Source: a virus
Virus record (IMG/VR): IMGVR_UViG_3300027741_000164
Coordinates: 1-33,445 of that record
Strand: one strand, 5' to 3'
DNA: 33,445 nt
A program made the position numbers and the translations under genes. Positions 6,345 to 14,903 of the stretch are shown here, one piece after another. Numbering within the stretch: position 1 is the stretch's first letter; every line of letters begins with the position of its first letter. The notes below the pieces were generated by a model. The model was not told the DNA's origin and searched no databases. It saw only the letters and a list, made by a program, of their open reading frames with translations.

Positions 6345-9070
6345 AGATAGCATTTGTGGATGTGTTGGGTTTACCTTATGATGGTGCGACACTTTCCAAG
6401 AGAGGTTTGGGTGGCAGTGAGAGTGCTGTCATATACATGAGTGCTAATTTGGTTAAGTTGGGTTTTCAAGTCACAGTTTTTTGTGAATGTGACACAGATA
6501 ATGCTTGTCCAGGCACATATGACGGTGTGCAATACAAACACTTATATGAACTTGCACATGATGACTGTGAATATGATGTGATCATAAGCAGCCGAAGTGT
6601 GGAACCCTTTGTGCCTGTAGACTGGGACAGATCATGGTGTAGACATGATCACACGTTATATAACACTTTACAAGGTAGTAAGGCCCACAAAGTGCTCTGG
6701 ATGCATGACACATTCTGTTCAGGGGACCATGTGTTGGAACAGCTGGTCATGCACAATCACTTCCAGGAAATGTTTGTGCTGAGTGACTGGCACATGACAT
6801 ATGTGCTCAACTGTGATCATGGGGCACGCAGAAACTATGAAGTGCTCAAACGTAAGACCTGGATCACACGCAATGGTGTGAACATTTGGCAGCCATATGT
6901 GGATGTGAGTGCTAAAGATCCTTGGCAATTTGTGTATAACGCCAGTGTGAGTAAGGGCATGCAGATCCTGTTAGAGCATGTCTGGCCACGCATTCATGAG
7001 GCACATCCTGAGGCCAAGCTCAAAGTTATTGGTGGCTATTACAAGTTCAGATCCGATCAGCCACCAGATGAACAGGAACAATTGTGGCATCGTTTGAAAG
7101 ATGTGCACAACCAAAAGCTGGGAGTGCACTTCACAGGCATAATCACTCAGCCACAGATAGCAGAAATTCTAGCTGCAAGCACTGCAATGATTTACCCTAA
7201 TGCCTTCCCAGAAACATTTGGCATCAGTGCTCTTGAAAGTTTGTGCTATAACACGCCACTCATCACCAATCGCTTTGGAGCACTAGAGGAAACTGCTGTG
7301 GACACAGCCTGCTACAAAGTGGATTATGCTATACAGCCAAACAGTTTGTTCCCTCTCATAAACACTGCGCACCAAGTGGACGCATTTGTGCATGAGGTGT
7401 TGCAGGTCATACAGAACAGATATCTATTGCAGCAGAAGCAACATGCATGCAGCATTGTGAAGCCCTGGGTCACCTGGAACACAGTGGCACTACAATGGAA
7501 GCAACACTTTTTCCGTATCACAGATCGCATGCTGAGTTCAGAAGAATTTATTCAGTCAGCTCAGGTCACAACCAGAATTCAACAGATCTTTGGCCGTAGA
7601 ACCACAAATCCAGAAGGGCATCAAGTATACCAAATACCTGAACAACCCATTGTGATCATATCCCCTTTCAGAAATGCTGAGAACTATATCAGCAGATGCA
7701 TCATGAGTGTGGCCACACAATCATACATGAACGTCACACACATCCTGATAGATGATGCAAGCACAGACAGCAGCTATCATATAGCACAAATGACTATTAA
7801 CTCATGCCCTGTGCACATACAATCCAGAATCCAGTTGTGGCAGAACACACAAAGAGTGGGTGCTGTGGGCAACCAATTTCAAGCTTTACAGTGGGTCAAG
7901 CAAAACTGCGCTGCAAACACCATTGTGTGTTTGTTGGATGGAGATGACTGGTTGGTGAACAGAAATGATGTACTCCACATGATAAATCGTCACATGGATG
8001 ATACATGTGATTTCAGTTATGGTAGCTCATGGAGTGTGGCAGATCAGATTCCTCTCATAGCACAGGAATATCCACCTGATGTGAGAGCAGCAAGATCATA
8101 CAGATCACACAAGTTCACCTGGATTATTCCCTATACCCACATGAGAACATTCAGAATTCATTTATTTGATGCACAAATAAAATCTGAATGGCAGTCAGAT
8201 TCTGGTGAATGGTGGCTAGCAGGTGGAGATACACATGTGTTCTATTCTCTCATAGAGCGTGTGCACCCTGATCGTATCAAAGTCATGCAGGATGTGATTG
8301 TGAACTATAATGATGAGAACCCTTTGAACGACTACAAAGTGCATGCACAAGAACAGACTGCAACTGCTCATGCTGCCATAAGCCCTGTGTCTCAGGGGGG
8401 TACCTCCGTGCTTGCACCCACACCATCGCCCGTCATACCATCTACTCCCCATGTGTTAAAACCCACACGCATTCTGTTGGCCATACCCACAGCCAAATAT
8501 GTGGAAGTGGACACATTTAAAAGCATGTGGGATCTACAAGTGCCCCAAAACTGTGAGCTGGAGTTTCAATACTTTTATGGTTATAACATACAGCAGATTA
8601 GGAATCTGCAAGTAATCTGGATGCTGAACAATCAGTTTGATCATGTGCTGCATGTGGACAGTGACATGACTTTTCCACCTCACACGCTGGAATGGCTATT
8701 GCACATGCAGACTGAACGAAGAGCCATCACAAGTGGATGCTATGTGCAACGCAAAGATTCAGAAAAGATACTGGAAGTTTATGTGCATGATGTACAAACA
8801 GGTGGTCATGTACATCTGCCTGTGCAAGATCTTGTACCCAATCGCATCAGGAATGTACAAGCCGTGGGATTCGGCTGCTGTTTGGTGAGGCGAGATGTAT
8901 ATGAGCAGGTGTCTGACCCTTGGTTTGAATATCATAACCCCACACCACACAAGGCGATTGTGAGTGAGGATGTGGACTTGTGCATGAAGGCCACACAAAA
9001 AGGCTTTGAAATTGGTGTGCACACAGGATTACACTATGGACACATTCACAAGACTGTGTTGAGGCCATAA
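6341..9070 (+). CDS. Three-module glycosyltransferase (GT-B + GT2 + GT-A-like)
   Basis: The protein has 909 residues and three apparent catalytic modules. Residues 1 to about 400 are GT-B (GT4-like): LGGSESAVIYMSANL at the start and the donor-site segment PNAFPETFGISALES. Residues about 434-690 are a GT2-like GT-A domain: PIVIISPFRNAENYISRC, ILIDDASTDSS and the DxD-type LLDGDDW near 533. A Ser/Pro/Thr-rich linker follows (about 675-707). Residues about 708-909 are a second GT-A-like domain: TRILLAIPTAKY, HVDSDMTFPP near 771 and the late SEDVDLCMKA motif. The start overlaps the FkbM gene (ATGA). The trio probably assembles a short methylated glycan. Whether all three modules are active is unknown; the third lacks obvious nucleotide-sugar family specificity. 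Confidence 0.85.
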   Translation: MKIAFVDVLGLPYDGATLSKRGLGGSESAVIYMSANLVKLGFQVTVFCECDTDNACPGTYDGVQYKHLYELAHDDCEYDVIISSRSVEPFVPVDWDRSWCRHDHTLYNTLQGSKAHKVLWMHDTFCSGDHVLEQLVMHNHFQEMFVLSDWHMTYVLNCDHGARRNYEVLKRKTWITRNGVNIWQPYVDVSAKDPWQFVYNASVSKGMQILLEHVWPRIHEAHPEAKLKVIGGYYKFRSDQPPDEQEQLWHRLKDVHNQKLGVHFTGIITQPQIAEILAASTAMIYPNAFPETFGISALESLCYNTPLITNRFGALEETAVDTACYKVDYAIQPNSLFPLINTAHQVDAFVHEVLQVIQNRYLLQQKQHACSIVKPWVTWNTVALQWKQHFFRITDRMLSSEEFIQSAQVTTRIQQIFGRRTTNPEGHQVYQIPEQPIVIISPFRNAENYISRCIMSVATQSYMNVTHILIDDASTDSSYHIAQMTINSCPVHIQSRIQLWQNTQRVGAVGNQFQALQWVKQNCAANTIVCLLDGDDWLVNRNDVLHMINRHMDDTCDFSYGSSWSVADQIPLIAQEYPPDVRAARSYRSHKFTWIIPYTHMRTFRIHLFDAQIKSEWQSDSGEWWLAGGDTHVFYSLIERVHPDRIKVMQDVIVNYNDENPLNDYKVHAQEQTATAHAAISPVSQGGTSVLAPTPSPVIPSTPHVLKPTRILLAIPTAKYVEVDTFKSMWDLQVPQNCELEFQYFYGYNIQQIRNLQVIWMLNNQFDHVLHVDSDMTFPPHTLEWLLHMQTERRAITSGCYVQRKDSEKILEVYVHDVQTGGHVHLPVQDLVPNRIRNVQAVGFGCCLVRRDVYEQVSDPWFEYHNPTPHKAIVSEDVDLCMKATQKGFEIGVHTGLHYGHIHKTVLRP

Positions 9071-9072
9071 GG

Positions 9073-9080
9073 TTTAAATA
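9073..9080 (+). promoter_or_regulatory. T4-type late promoter (TTTAAATA)
   Basis: TAAATA at 9075-9080 is followed by exactly five bases (GGGTC) and the ATG at 9086. It lies just past the stop of the glycosyltransferase gene. Confidence 0.6.
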
Positions 9081-9085
9081 GGGTC

Positions 9086-10006
9086 ATGCCCAATTTATAT
9101 GCGTTTGGCGCTCAAGCCATCAACTACTACAGCAAGTGTGGAATATGTTCCACCACAGACTTGACGTCTTTTGTGCCAGTGAGTGCACCCAATCTGCCAT
9201 ACACTCACTTATTGAGTGCAACCAGAAGCCCAAGTGGTGCATGGTGCATGTCCACTAATTCGGGCGGTGCAGTAAGAACTTCCAATCTTGTGGATTACTA
9301 TTCATATGACTTGAGTAATAAACAATGGCAGTTTAACAAAGTGTTGTATAGCACTCAATTCGTTGCAGTAGGTTTTGTGAGAACTTTGGAAAACCTGGAA
9401 CAAGCCACTTTGTTTATAAGTGACTCTGCATTTGACGAATACAGCTGGCAAGCCAGATTTGCTGTGTTTGATACATACAGTGCATTTACAGATGTTTGCA
9501 ATACCAGTGCAGGTAATATGGTGGCTGTGGGGTATGCTAACAAGCTACAAACCAGTTTGATGATTGTGGGATCTGTATCAGGCAGATGGGAGCAGATACA
9601 ATTACCTGAGCACATACAAGGTGGTGTATGGAGTGTGAGCAGTGATGGCACACACATATGGGTGGGTGGAAGAGGATGGATCGCCGTTGCCCCTCTTACC
9701 AATTTGTCCAACTGGATACGTATTGATTTAGGAACTTCTGATACAGTCACTCAAATTGTGAATGCAAATGGATTGACTGCGGCTGTGGCAGGAGACAGGG
9801 TGTTCTATAGCACTAACGGTGTGGACTATGACAACATTCTTATTCCTGGGCATGAGCTTACATGTGTGCATGCTTACAACAGCAAGATAATTATTGGTGG
9901 CCACAGCATGCTCACACAAACAGACATGTGGGTGTTTGATCCTGTCTCCAAACAAGTGGATCCTAAAAAGACTGGAATACATGCATATTCGTTTGTGATG
10001 GTTTGA
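9086..10006 (+). CDS. Beta-propeller-like repeat protein, probable late structural protein
   Basis: The protein has 306 residues with no Lys/Arg-rich tail and almost no predicted helix. It consists of recurring short beta segments of the form (VxxxNGxxxAVxxDxVFYSTNGVDY), with the blades WVGGRGWIAVAPLTNLSNW and RVFYSTNGVDYDNILIPG the clearest. The repetition of 'S..G..W..G' blades about 40-50 residues apart suggests a beta-propeller of about six blades, as in sialidase/photosystem-II-stability-factor-like proteins of phage tails. The late promoter at 9073 supports a virion role such as a tail fibre accessory or receptor-binding component. It could instead be an uncharacterised secreted-like beta protein; there is no signal peptide. 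Confidence 0.55.
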   Translation: MPNLYAFGAQAINYYSKCGICSTTDLTSFVPVSAPNLPYTHLLSATRSPSGAWCMSTNSGGAVRTSNLVDYYSYDLSNKQWQFNKVLYSTQFVAVGFVRTLENLEQATLFISDSAFDEYSWQARFAVFDTYSAFTDVCNTSAGNMVAVGYANKLQTSLMIVGSVSGRWEQIQLPEHIQGGVWSVSSDGTHIWVGGRGWIAVAPLTNLSNWIRIDLGTSDTVTQIVNANGLTAAVAGDRVFYSTNGVDYDNILIPGHELTCVHAYNSKIIIGGHSMLTQTDMWVFDPVSKQVDPKKTGIHAYSFVMV

Positions 10007-10031
10007 CACAAACTTTCCTGGCACACACAAT
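10003..10031 (+). promoter_or_regulatory. Sigma70-like early promoter for the replication operon
   Basis: TTGACA (10003-10008) overlaps the stop codon of the previous gene. It is followed by a 17-base spacer and CACAAT (10026-10031). The predicted start near 10038 leaves room for the CAGGAG ribosome-binding site before the ATG at 10066. Confidence 0.45.
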
Positions 10032-10065
10032 CACATATGTGTAATTTTAACCAGGAGTAAATCAC

Positions 10066-10347
10066 ATGACTAATGCAACCCCAGCCAACTTTGGTGCAGC
10101 AGATAAGACCAAGATCCAGCATCTGATCAATTCGGGAATTGAAGTTATGCGTGAAATTGCCACCCTTAGAGAGGGGCTCAAAGACACTGTGACCGCAGTA
10201 TCTGATGAACTAGATCTGGAAAAGAAGGTGCTACAACGTGCAATTCGCATGGCTTATAAGAAGAGCCAGCAAAATCAGAATGTGGTGGAAGATGCCCAGG
10301 AGGAACTGGATGCTGTGGAGCAACTGTTAGCGGCTGCCGGAGTATAA
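10066..10347 (+). CDS. dsbA: DsbA-like dsDNA-binding / late transcription protein
   Basis: The protein has 93 residues and is highly helical. It matches the size and layout of T4 DsbA (89 residues), a dsDNA-binding protein linked to late transcription: a helical N terminus, then LREGLKDTVTAVSDELDL, a short KKVLQRAIRMAYKKS helix and an acidic C-terminal helix EDAQEELDAVEQL. CAGGAG lies upstream with good spacing. The gene heads the operon that includes gp43 polymerase, consistent with a replication/late-transcription role. The assignment is by size, helix pattern and context rather than by invariant residues. Confidence 0.6.
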   Translation: MTNATPANFGAADKTKIQHLINSGIEVMREIATLREGLKDTVTAVSDELDLEKKVLQRAIRMAYKKSQQNQNVVEDAQEELDAVEQLLAAAGV

Positions 10348-10350
10348 TCT

Positions 10351-10617
10351 TTGATACAAATATGGAATCAGCTGTGTGCAGAATTACGCACACAGCCTGT
10401 GACTGTGAGTTTGGAGATCATGGGCACTGTCACCAGCATGCTGGCTGCGGTGCTGCTGAGTTTCCAGCTGGCAGGATTGATCTGGGTGTATGTGTGCTGG
10501 ATGTTGGGCAGTGTGTGTTTAACCATGAGCAGCTACAAAAGACGTAACATGAGCTTGATCATGCTCATGATATTCTATACAATCATGAACATTATTGGAT
10601 TTTGGAATTACCTATGA
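10351..10617 (+). CDS. Small integral membrane protein (PnuC-like partial resemblance)
   Basis: The protein has 88 residues and uses a TTG start supported by GGAG eight bases upstream, three bases after the previous stop. There are two long hydrophobic stretches: residues about 20-58 (probably two helices around ATG-encoded M24) and about 66-88, ending FYTIMNIIGFWNYL. A two-to-three-helix inner-membrane protein is likely. The 'EIMGTVTS' opening and 'NIIGFWNY' end recall a half-size PnuC (nicotinamide riboside transporter) repeat, but this is too short for a firm call. Its stop overlaps the polymerase start (ATGA). A holin-type role cannot be excluded, though the location in the replication operon argues against it. 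Confidence 0.55.
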   Translation: MIQIWNQLCAELRTQPVTVSLEIMGTVTSMLAAVLLSFQLAGLIWVYVCWMLGSVCLTMSSYKRRNMSLIMLMIFYTIMNIIGFWNYL

Positions 10618-13586
10618 CTTATGTGGATGCCTTTTGGAACAAAGAACGAAATTGTATTGACGTAGTGGAGCGTGTGAATTCACGCAGGGTGTATCAGACT
10701 TGGCCCACTCGCTTTTTGGTGGCCTGGCCCAGCATCAAAGGCACACAAAAGAGCATTTATGATACCCCTCTGGACAAGTTTGAGACCAACAAGTGGGAAG
10801 AGTTTCAGCGTGAACTCAGACAAATACCCAAGGATCAGCAGTATGAAAGTGATCGCAACCCTGTGTTCAGGTGTTTGTATGATCATTACCAACACACTCC
10901 CACTCCCAAGTTGCATGTAGCCGTATTTGACATTGAAACGGACTTTGATCCTGAAAAGGGTTTCAGTGGCATTGAGGAAGCATTCAATAAGATAACAGCT
11001 GTGAGTGTATATTGTGATTGGTTGAACACCAACTTTACATTAGTGCTCAAACCACGCACATACACTCAGGCTCAAGCTGAGGAAATCTGTCTTAAGTTTG
11101 ATAACACAGTGTTGTGTGAATCAGAACAAGAGCTCCTGGATGTGTTCCTCACACTCATTGAGGATGCAGATGTGCTCACAGGTTGGAATTCTGAAGGGTA
11201 TGACATCCCCTATCTGGTCAACCGCATAGTACAAGTCATGGGCAAGGAACACACCAGACGCTTGTGTTTGTGGAACAAGCTGCCCAAGAAGCGTGAATAT
11301 GAATCATATGGCAAGCCCACATTCACTTATGATCTGAGCGGCAGAGTGCATTTGGACTATCTGCAATTGTATCGCAAGCACACATACCATGAAATGCATT
11401 CATATCGCTTGGACTTTGTGGGCGAGTATGAGGTGGGTGATAAGAAGATTGCATATGAAGGCAGTCTGGACAAGCTGTATAATGAAGACTTTGAGAAGTT
11501 CATTGAATACAACAGGCAGGACGTCATGCTGCTGGTCAAGATTGATCAGAAGCTCAAGTTCATTGATCTGAGCAATGACCTGGCACACACAAATGGTGTT
11601 CTGTTGGTGACCACCATGGGTTCAGTGCAGCTGATTGACAATGCCATCACCAACCGTGCCCATGACCTGGGCATGTGGGTACCTGCTCGGCCTCCCAGAG
11701 ACTTCAGAGAGCAAGTGAGTGTGGATGCAGATGATAACGATGCAGACATGACTCATGGCATTGTGGGGGCATATGTGGCAGATCCTGTACAGGGCATGCA
11801 TGAATGGATTGGGGGTGTGGACATCAACAGTCTGTATCCATCCACCATTCGCACACTCAATATGAGTAAGGAAACTGTGGTGGGTCAGATCAGACAGGAT
11901 GCCACCAACAAGATCATACAGAAGCGCATGAAGGAACAGAAGCGCACATTCGCAGATGCCTGGAATGAAATGTTTAGCATTCTGGAATATGCACAGATGA
12001 TGAATCGTGAGCAAGTGATCCTCACTGTGGATCTGGAAGATGGTTCGCATGTGGACATGAGCGGTGATGAACTGTATCAGTGGATCTTTGAAAATCCCAA
12101 GCGCAAAATGACTGTGAGTTCCAACGGTACCATATTCAGCGTTGATCGTGAAGGCATTGTGCCTGGCCTGCTGGCCACTTGGTATAGCCAGAGAAAACAG
12201 ATGCAGGCACAAACTCGTGAGTATGTGGACCTGCTGAGTGGTGGCATAGAGTTTGCAGATGGGCTCGCACAGCATGTCACACCCTTGCAAGCAGCCTTTG
12301 AAGATTCTGCCACCGCAGGTGTGTGGGATGGACAGTCAGGCATCCTGGAGTTATGCAAGAAGGGCAACTATGCAGCCGTGGTGGCATTCATGCACAAGTA
12401 TAATGTGCATTTGGAAGGCCACAAGCTCCTGTTGCGCAGTCAGGATCCTGATGTGATCTCAGAGTTAAAGGTACAGCGAGACTTCTGGGATCGCCGCCAG
12501 TTGATAAGAAAAATCTTGCTTAACAGTTTGTATGGCGCCATAGGAAATTTTGCATCTGCATGGCATGACAGCCGCATTGCACAAAGCACCACACTCACTG
12601 GACGTTGTATCGTCAAGCACATGGGGGCTAAAATAAATGAAGTGATAACCGGTGATTATGACTACAAAGGTAAATCCATCATATATGGAGATACCGACAG
12701 TCAATATTTTAGTGCATATCCAGTCATGAGCAACATGGAAGAATTTGCAGACTTTGAGTGGACCAAGGAGGCTGTGGTGCAACTGTATGACCAGATTGCA
12801 GACATCACTAACAACAGCTTTCCTGAATTCATGCGCACAAGCTTCAATGTGCCAGAATCACGCAGCGTGATCAAAGCCGGTAGGGAATTGGTTGCTATCA
12901 AGGGCATGTTCATTACCAAGAAGCGTTATGCGGTGCTAATCTACGACAAGGAAGGTAAACGCAAGGATGTGATGGGTAAGCCAGGTGAGATCAAAGCCAT
13001 GGGACTGGATCTGAAACGATCAGACACACCCAAGCCTGTGCAAGAGTTCCTTCATGAGATTCTGGTCCTGGTGCTCACAGATGGCACCAAGAAGCAGGTG
13101 TTTGATCGCATAAGACAGTTCCGATCAGAGTTTTCCAGCTGGCCAGCGTGGGCAAAGGGTACTCCCAAGAGGGTGAACAAGCTCACATACTATGGTGACC
13201 TCATGCGCAAGCAGGAGGGTGGCATGAAGGATGTGTTCAGCCAATCCAGTAAGGATGCCAAGAAGACCATCCCAGGACATGTAAGGTCATCACTAAACTG
13301 GAACATGTTGAGGGACATCCACAATGATCAGTCCAGCATGGTGATCCAGGATGGATTCAAGGTGATTGTAGCCAAACTGCGGGACAATGCAATGGGCTTG
13401 ACCAGTGTGGCATATCCGGTGGACCAACTCATGCTACCAGATTGGTTCAAAGACCTACCCTTTGACAATGATGCCATGGAGGAAGCACTCATAACCAAGA
13501 AGATTGAAAACTTGTTGGGTGTGCTCAATTGGGATCTAAACGAGGGTCGTAATAATGAGACATTTGACAACATGTTCAGTTTTTAA
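10614..13586 (+). CDS. 43: DNA polymerase, family B, T4 gp43 type
   Basis: The protein has 990 residues from the ATG at 10614, which overlaps the previous stop (ATGA); an upstream TTG at 10602 is less likely. This is the replicative polymerase with proofreading. Exonuclease motifs: FDIET (D106, E108), TGWNSEGYDIPYLVNR (Exo II) and YNRQDVMLL (Exo III). Polymerase motifs: A, DINSLYPS (D403); B, ILLNSLYGAIGN; C, YGDTDSQY (D693, D695). All catalytic acids are present. T4 gp43 is 898 residues, and the extra length falls mainly between motifs A and B. There is no intein or frameshift. It is expressed with the DsbA-like gene upstream and lies near the gp45 clamp downstream; the clamp loader and helicase are not in this window. 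Confidence 0.97.
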   Translation: MTYVDAFWNKERNCIDVVERVNSRRVYQTWPTRFLVAWPSIKGTQKSIYDTPLDKFETNKWEEFQRELRQIPKDQQYESDRNPVFRCLYDHYQHTPTPKLHVAVFDIETDFDPEKGFSGIEEAFNKITAVSVYCDWLNTNFTLVLKPRTYTQAQAEEICLKFDNTVLCESEQELLDVFLTLIEDADVLTGWNSEGYDIPYLVNRIVQVMGKEHTRRLCLWNKLPKKREYESYGKPTFTYDLSGRVHLDYLQLYRKHTYHEMHSYRLDFVGEYEVGDKKIAYEGSLDKLYNEDFEKFIEYNRQDVMLLVKIDQKLKFIDLSNDLAHTNGVLLVTTMGSVQLIDNAITNRAHDLGMWVPARPPRDFREQVSVDADDNDADMTHGIVGAYVADPVQGMHEWIGGVDINSLYPSTIRTLNMSKETVVGQIRQDATNKIIQKRMKEQKRTFADAWNEMFSILEYAQMMNREQVILTVDLEDGSHVDMSGDELYQWIFENPKRKMTVSSNGTIFSVDREGIVPGLLATWYSQRKQMQAQTREYVDLLSGGIEFADGLAQHVTPLQAAFEDSATAGVWDGQSGILELCKKGNYAAVVAFMHKYNVHLEGHKLLLRSQDPDVISELKVQRDFWDRRQLIRKILLNSLYGAIGNFASAWHDSRIAQSTTLTGRCIVKHMGAKINEVITGDYDYKGKSIIYGDTDSQYFSAYPVMSNMEEFADFEWTKEAVVQLYDQIADITNNSFPEFMRTSFNVPESRSVIKAGRELVAIKGMFITKKRYAVLIYDKEGKRKDVMGKPGEIKAMGLDLKRSDTPKPVQEFLHEILVLVLTDGTKKQVFDRIRQFRSEFSSWPAWAKGTPKRVNKLTYYGDLMRKQEGGMKDVFSQSSKDAKKTIPGHVRSSLNWNMLRDIHNDQSSMVIQDGFKVIVAKLRDNAMGLTSVAYPVDQLMLPDWFKDLPFDNDAMEEALITKKIENLLGVLNWDLNEGRNNETFDNMFSF

Positions 13587-13600
13587 GAAGGGACCACATC

Positions 13601-13804
13601 ATGATTAAAATCGTAAATGTGGAGGGACCCATATGTGACCCTGAAACTTTTCAACCATACCTGCGTGTGACTGCTGATTTCCAGATGGAAGTCACACAAG
13701 TGGGCCAAACAGAACAAGAAAATGCTCTCATCATATACACAGCATGGACTACTGCGTTTGAAGAATGGAATCAAAAAGTGGCGCATGTACCCAAAGAGGC
13801 ATAA
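13601..13804 (+). CDS. Small hypothetical protein
   Basis: The protein has 67 residues and starts 14 bases after the polymerase stop, with AAGAAGGGA as the ribosome-binding site. It is soluble and mildly acidic (MIKIVNVEGPICDPETF at the N terminus, alternating beta-like residues in the middle, a helical end). I do not recognise the family. Position suggests co-expression with gp43. A shadow ORF on the other strand has no comparable ribosome-binding site. Confidence 0.55.
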   Translation: MIKIVNVEGPICDPETFQPYLRVTADFQMEVTQVGQTEQENALIIYTAWTTAFEEWNQKVAHVPKEA

Positions 13805-13819
13805 TATGGTTTATTCACC

Positions 13820-13848
13820 TTGACAGTAATTCGCATGCATGATACAAT
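13820..13848 (+). promoter_or_regulatory. Sigma70-like early promoter before the Thg1-like gene
   Basis: TTGACA (13820-13825), 17-base spacer, TACAAT (13843-13848) is the best sigma70 match in the window. It contains the in-frame ATG at 13839, so that ATG cannot be in the transcript and the gene must start at 13878. Confidence 0.65.
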
Positions 13849-13877
13849 CTGTTATCAATTCAAATTGGAATACACAC

Positions 13878-14699
13878 ATGGATGATTTAGGCGACAGGAT
13901 CAAATCATATGAGGCACATGAAACCTCCCGTAAATTGATTCCGGGAATACCTGTGTACGCCCGCATGGACGGTAGGTCATTCAGCAAGTTTACTAGAGAC
14001 ATGGAAAGGCCGTTTGATGCCAGGATGACTGCGGCCATGGTGGACACTCTCAAGCATGTAGTGGACAAAAGTGGAGCCACTGTGGGTTACACACAATCAG
14101 ATGAACTTTCCTTGGCTTGGTGTAATCAAAATCCCGAAGTGGAACCTTGGTTTGGTGGCAAGGTACACAAGCTCACAAGTGTGTTGGCCAGCATGGCCAC
14201 TAGTGCATTCATGGTGAGCATACTCAATCATTTTGACAATTGTGAGGAACTACTATCTCAAATGCCTCACTTTGATTGCAGAGTGTTCCAGGTGCCCAAC
14301 TTGGACGAGCTGGCCAACTGCATGCTTTGGCGCAATCAGGATGCCACCAAGAATGCTATTAGCATGGCTACCCATCACTATTACAGTCACGCAGAGCTAC
14401 AGGGTAAGAGCAGTGCACAGAAGCAGGAGATGTTGTTTGAAAAGGGTCAAAACTTTAACGACTACCCTGCTTCTTTCAAACGAGGCACATTTGTACGCAA
14501 AGAAACTGTGACCAGGACATTTGATCCACAAGAGTGGGCCAGTATTCCTCTCAATCACAGACCAGATTTAGCATCACTTGTGCTCAGATCAGAGCTGATC
14601 ACATTTGACCTGCCGCCGCTAACTCGTGTAAAAAACAAAGTGGCTTGTCTGTTCAACAAGGCAGAGCCTGAACTAAAAGAACTCACAGGAGCACATTAA
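13878..14699 (+). CDS. Thg1-like 3'-5' polymerase (tRNAHis guanylyltransferase family)
   Basis: The protein has 273 residues from ATG 13878; the ATG at 13839 lies inside a promoter. Thg1-family enzymes add nucleotides to RNA 5' ends, opposite in direction to normal polymerases, either G-1 on tRNAHis or 5' repair by Thg1-like proteins. Motifs: VYARMDGRSFSKFTR with D31 as the first metal ligand, and VGYTQSDELSLAW with D75/E76 as the second carboxylate pair. Both are in the spacing of characterised members (D29 and D76 in the human enzyme). Length is normal. It is followed by a tiny gene and the sliding clamp, each after 3-base gaps, so it belongs to the replication-region operon. The RNA substrate is unknown; no tRNA gene is in this window. 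Confidence 0.9.
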   Translation: MDDLGDRIKSYEAHETSRKLIPGIPVYARMDGRSFSKFTRDMERPFDARMTAAMVDTLKHVVDKSGATVGYTQSDELSLAWCNQNPEVEPWFGGKVHKLTSVLASMATSAFMVSILNHFDNCEELLSQMPHFDCRVFQVPNLDELANCMLWRNQDATKNAISMATHHYYSHAELQGKSSAQKQEMLFEKGQNFNDYPASFKRGTFVRKETVTRTFDPQEWASIPLNHRPDLASLVLRSELITFDLPPLTRVKNKVACLFNKAEPELKELTGAH

Positions 14700-14702
14700 G
14701 AA

Positions 14703-14900
14703 ATGTCTAAACAAAGCACATACACACCCGCAGAGCTTAAAGTATTATTTGAAGCACTAAATTCTGCCCCCAGCTATTTGAGCAAGAGATTCATTCTCAG
14801 GAACATGCTGGGCTGGTCAGAAGAGCAGCTTAAACAGAACATGACTTTAATGGATGAAGAACAAGCCTTAAAGAAAATGGGCAAGACAGGAGCATATTAA
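14703..14900 (+). CDS. Small helical hypothetical protein
   Basis: The protein has 65 residues. GGAG lies 11 bases before the ATG. The sequence is helix-rich with the central pattern SKRFILRNMLGWSEEQLKQN and an acidic C terminus. Similar 'LGWSEEQIxxN' segments occur in T4-like phage proteins, but I cannot attach a function. It is sandwiched between the Thg1-like gene and gp45, with 3-base gaps. Its upstream stop/ribosome-binding-site cassette (CAGGAGCACATTAAGAAATG) is nearly repeated before gp45. Confidence 0.65.
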   Translation: MSKQSTYTPAELKVLFEALNSAPSYLSKRFILRNMLGWSEEQLKQNMTLMDEEQALKKMGKTGAY

Positions 14901-14903
14901 AAA

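Noticed and set aside
11622-12290. 222-residue ORF on the minus strand inside gp43
   Set aside because: It lies wholly opposite an intact polymerase gene with all motifs, has Cys/His-rich unstructured composition, and has no promoter or ribosome-binding site; it mirrors the codon pattern of the real gene.
13839-13877. Start of the Thg1-like gene at ATG 13839
   Set aside because: That ATG lies between TTGACA and TACAAT of a strong promoter, so it would not be in the transcript; family similarity begins after 13878.
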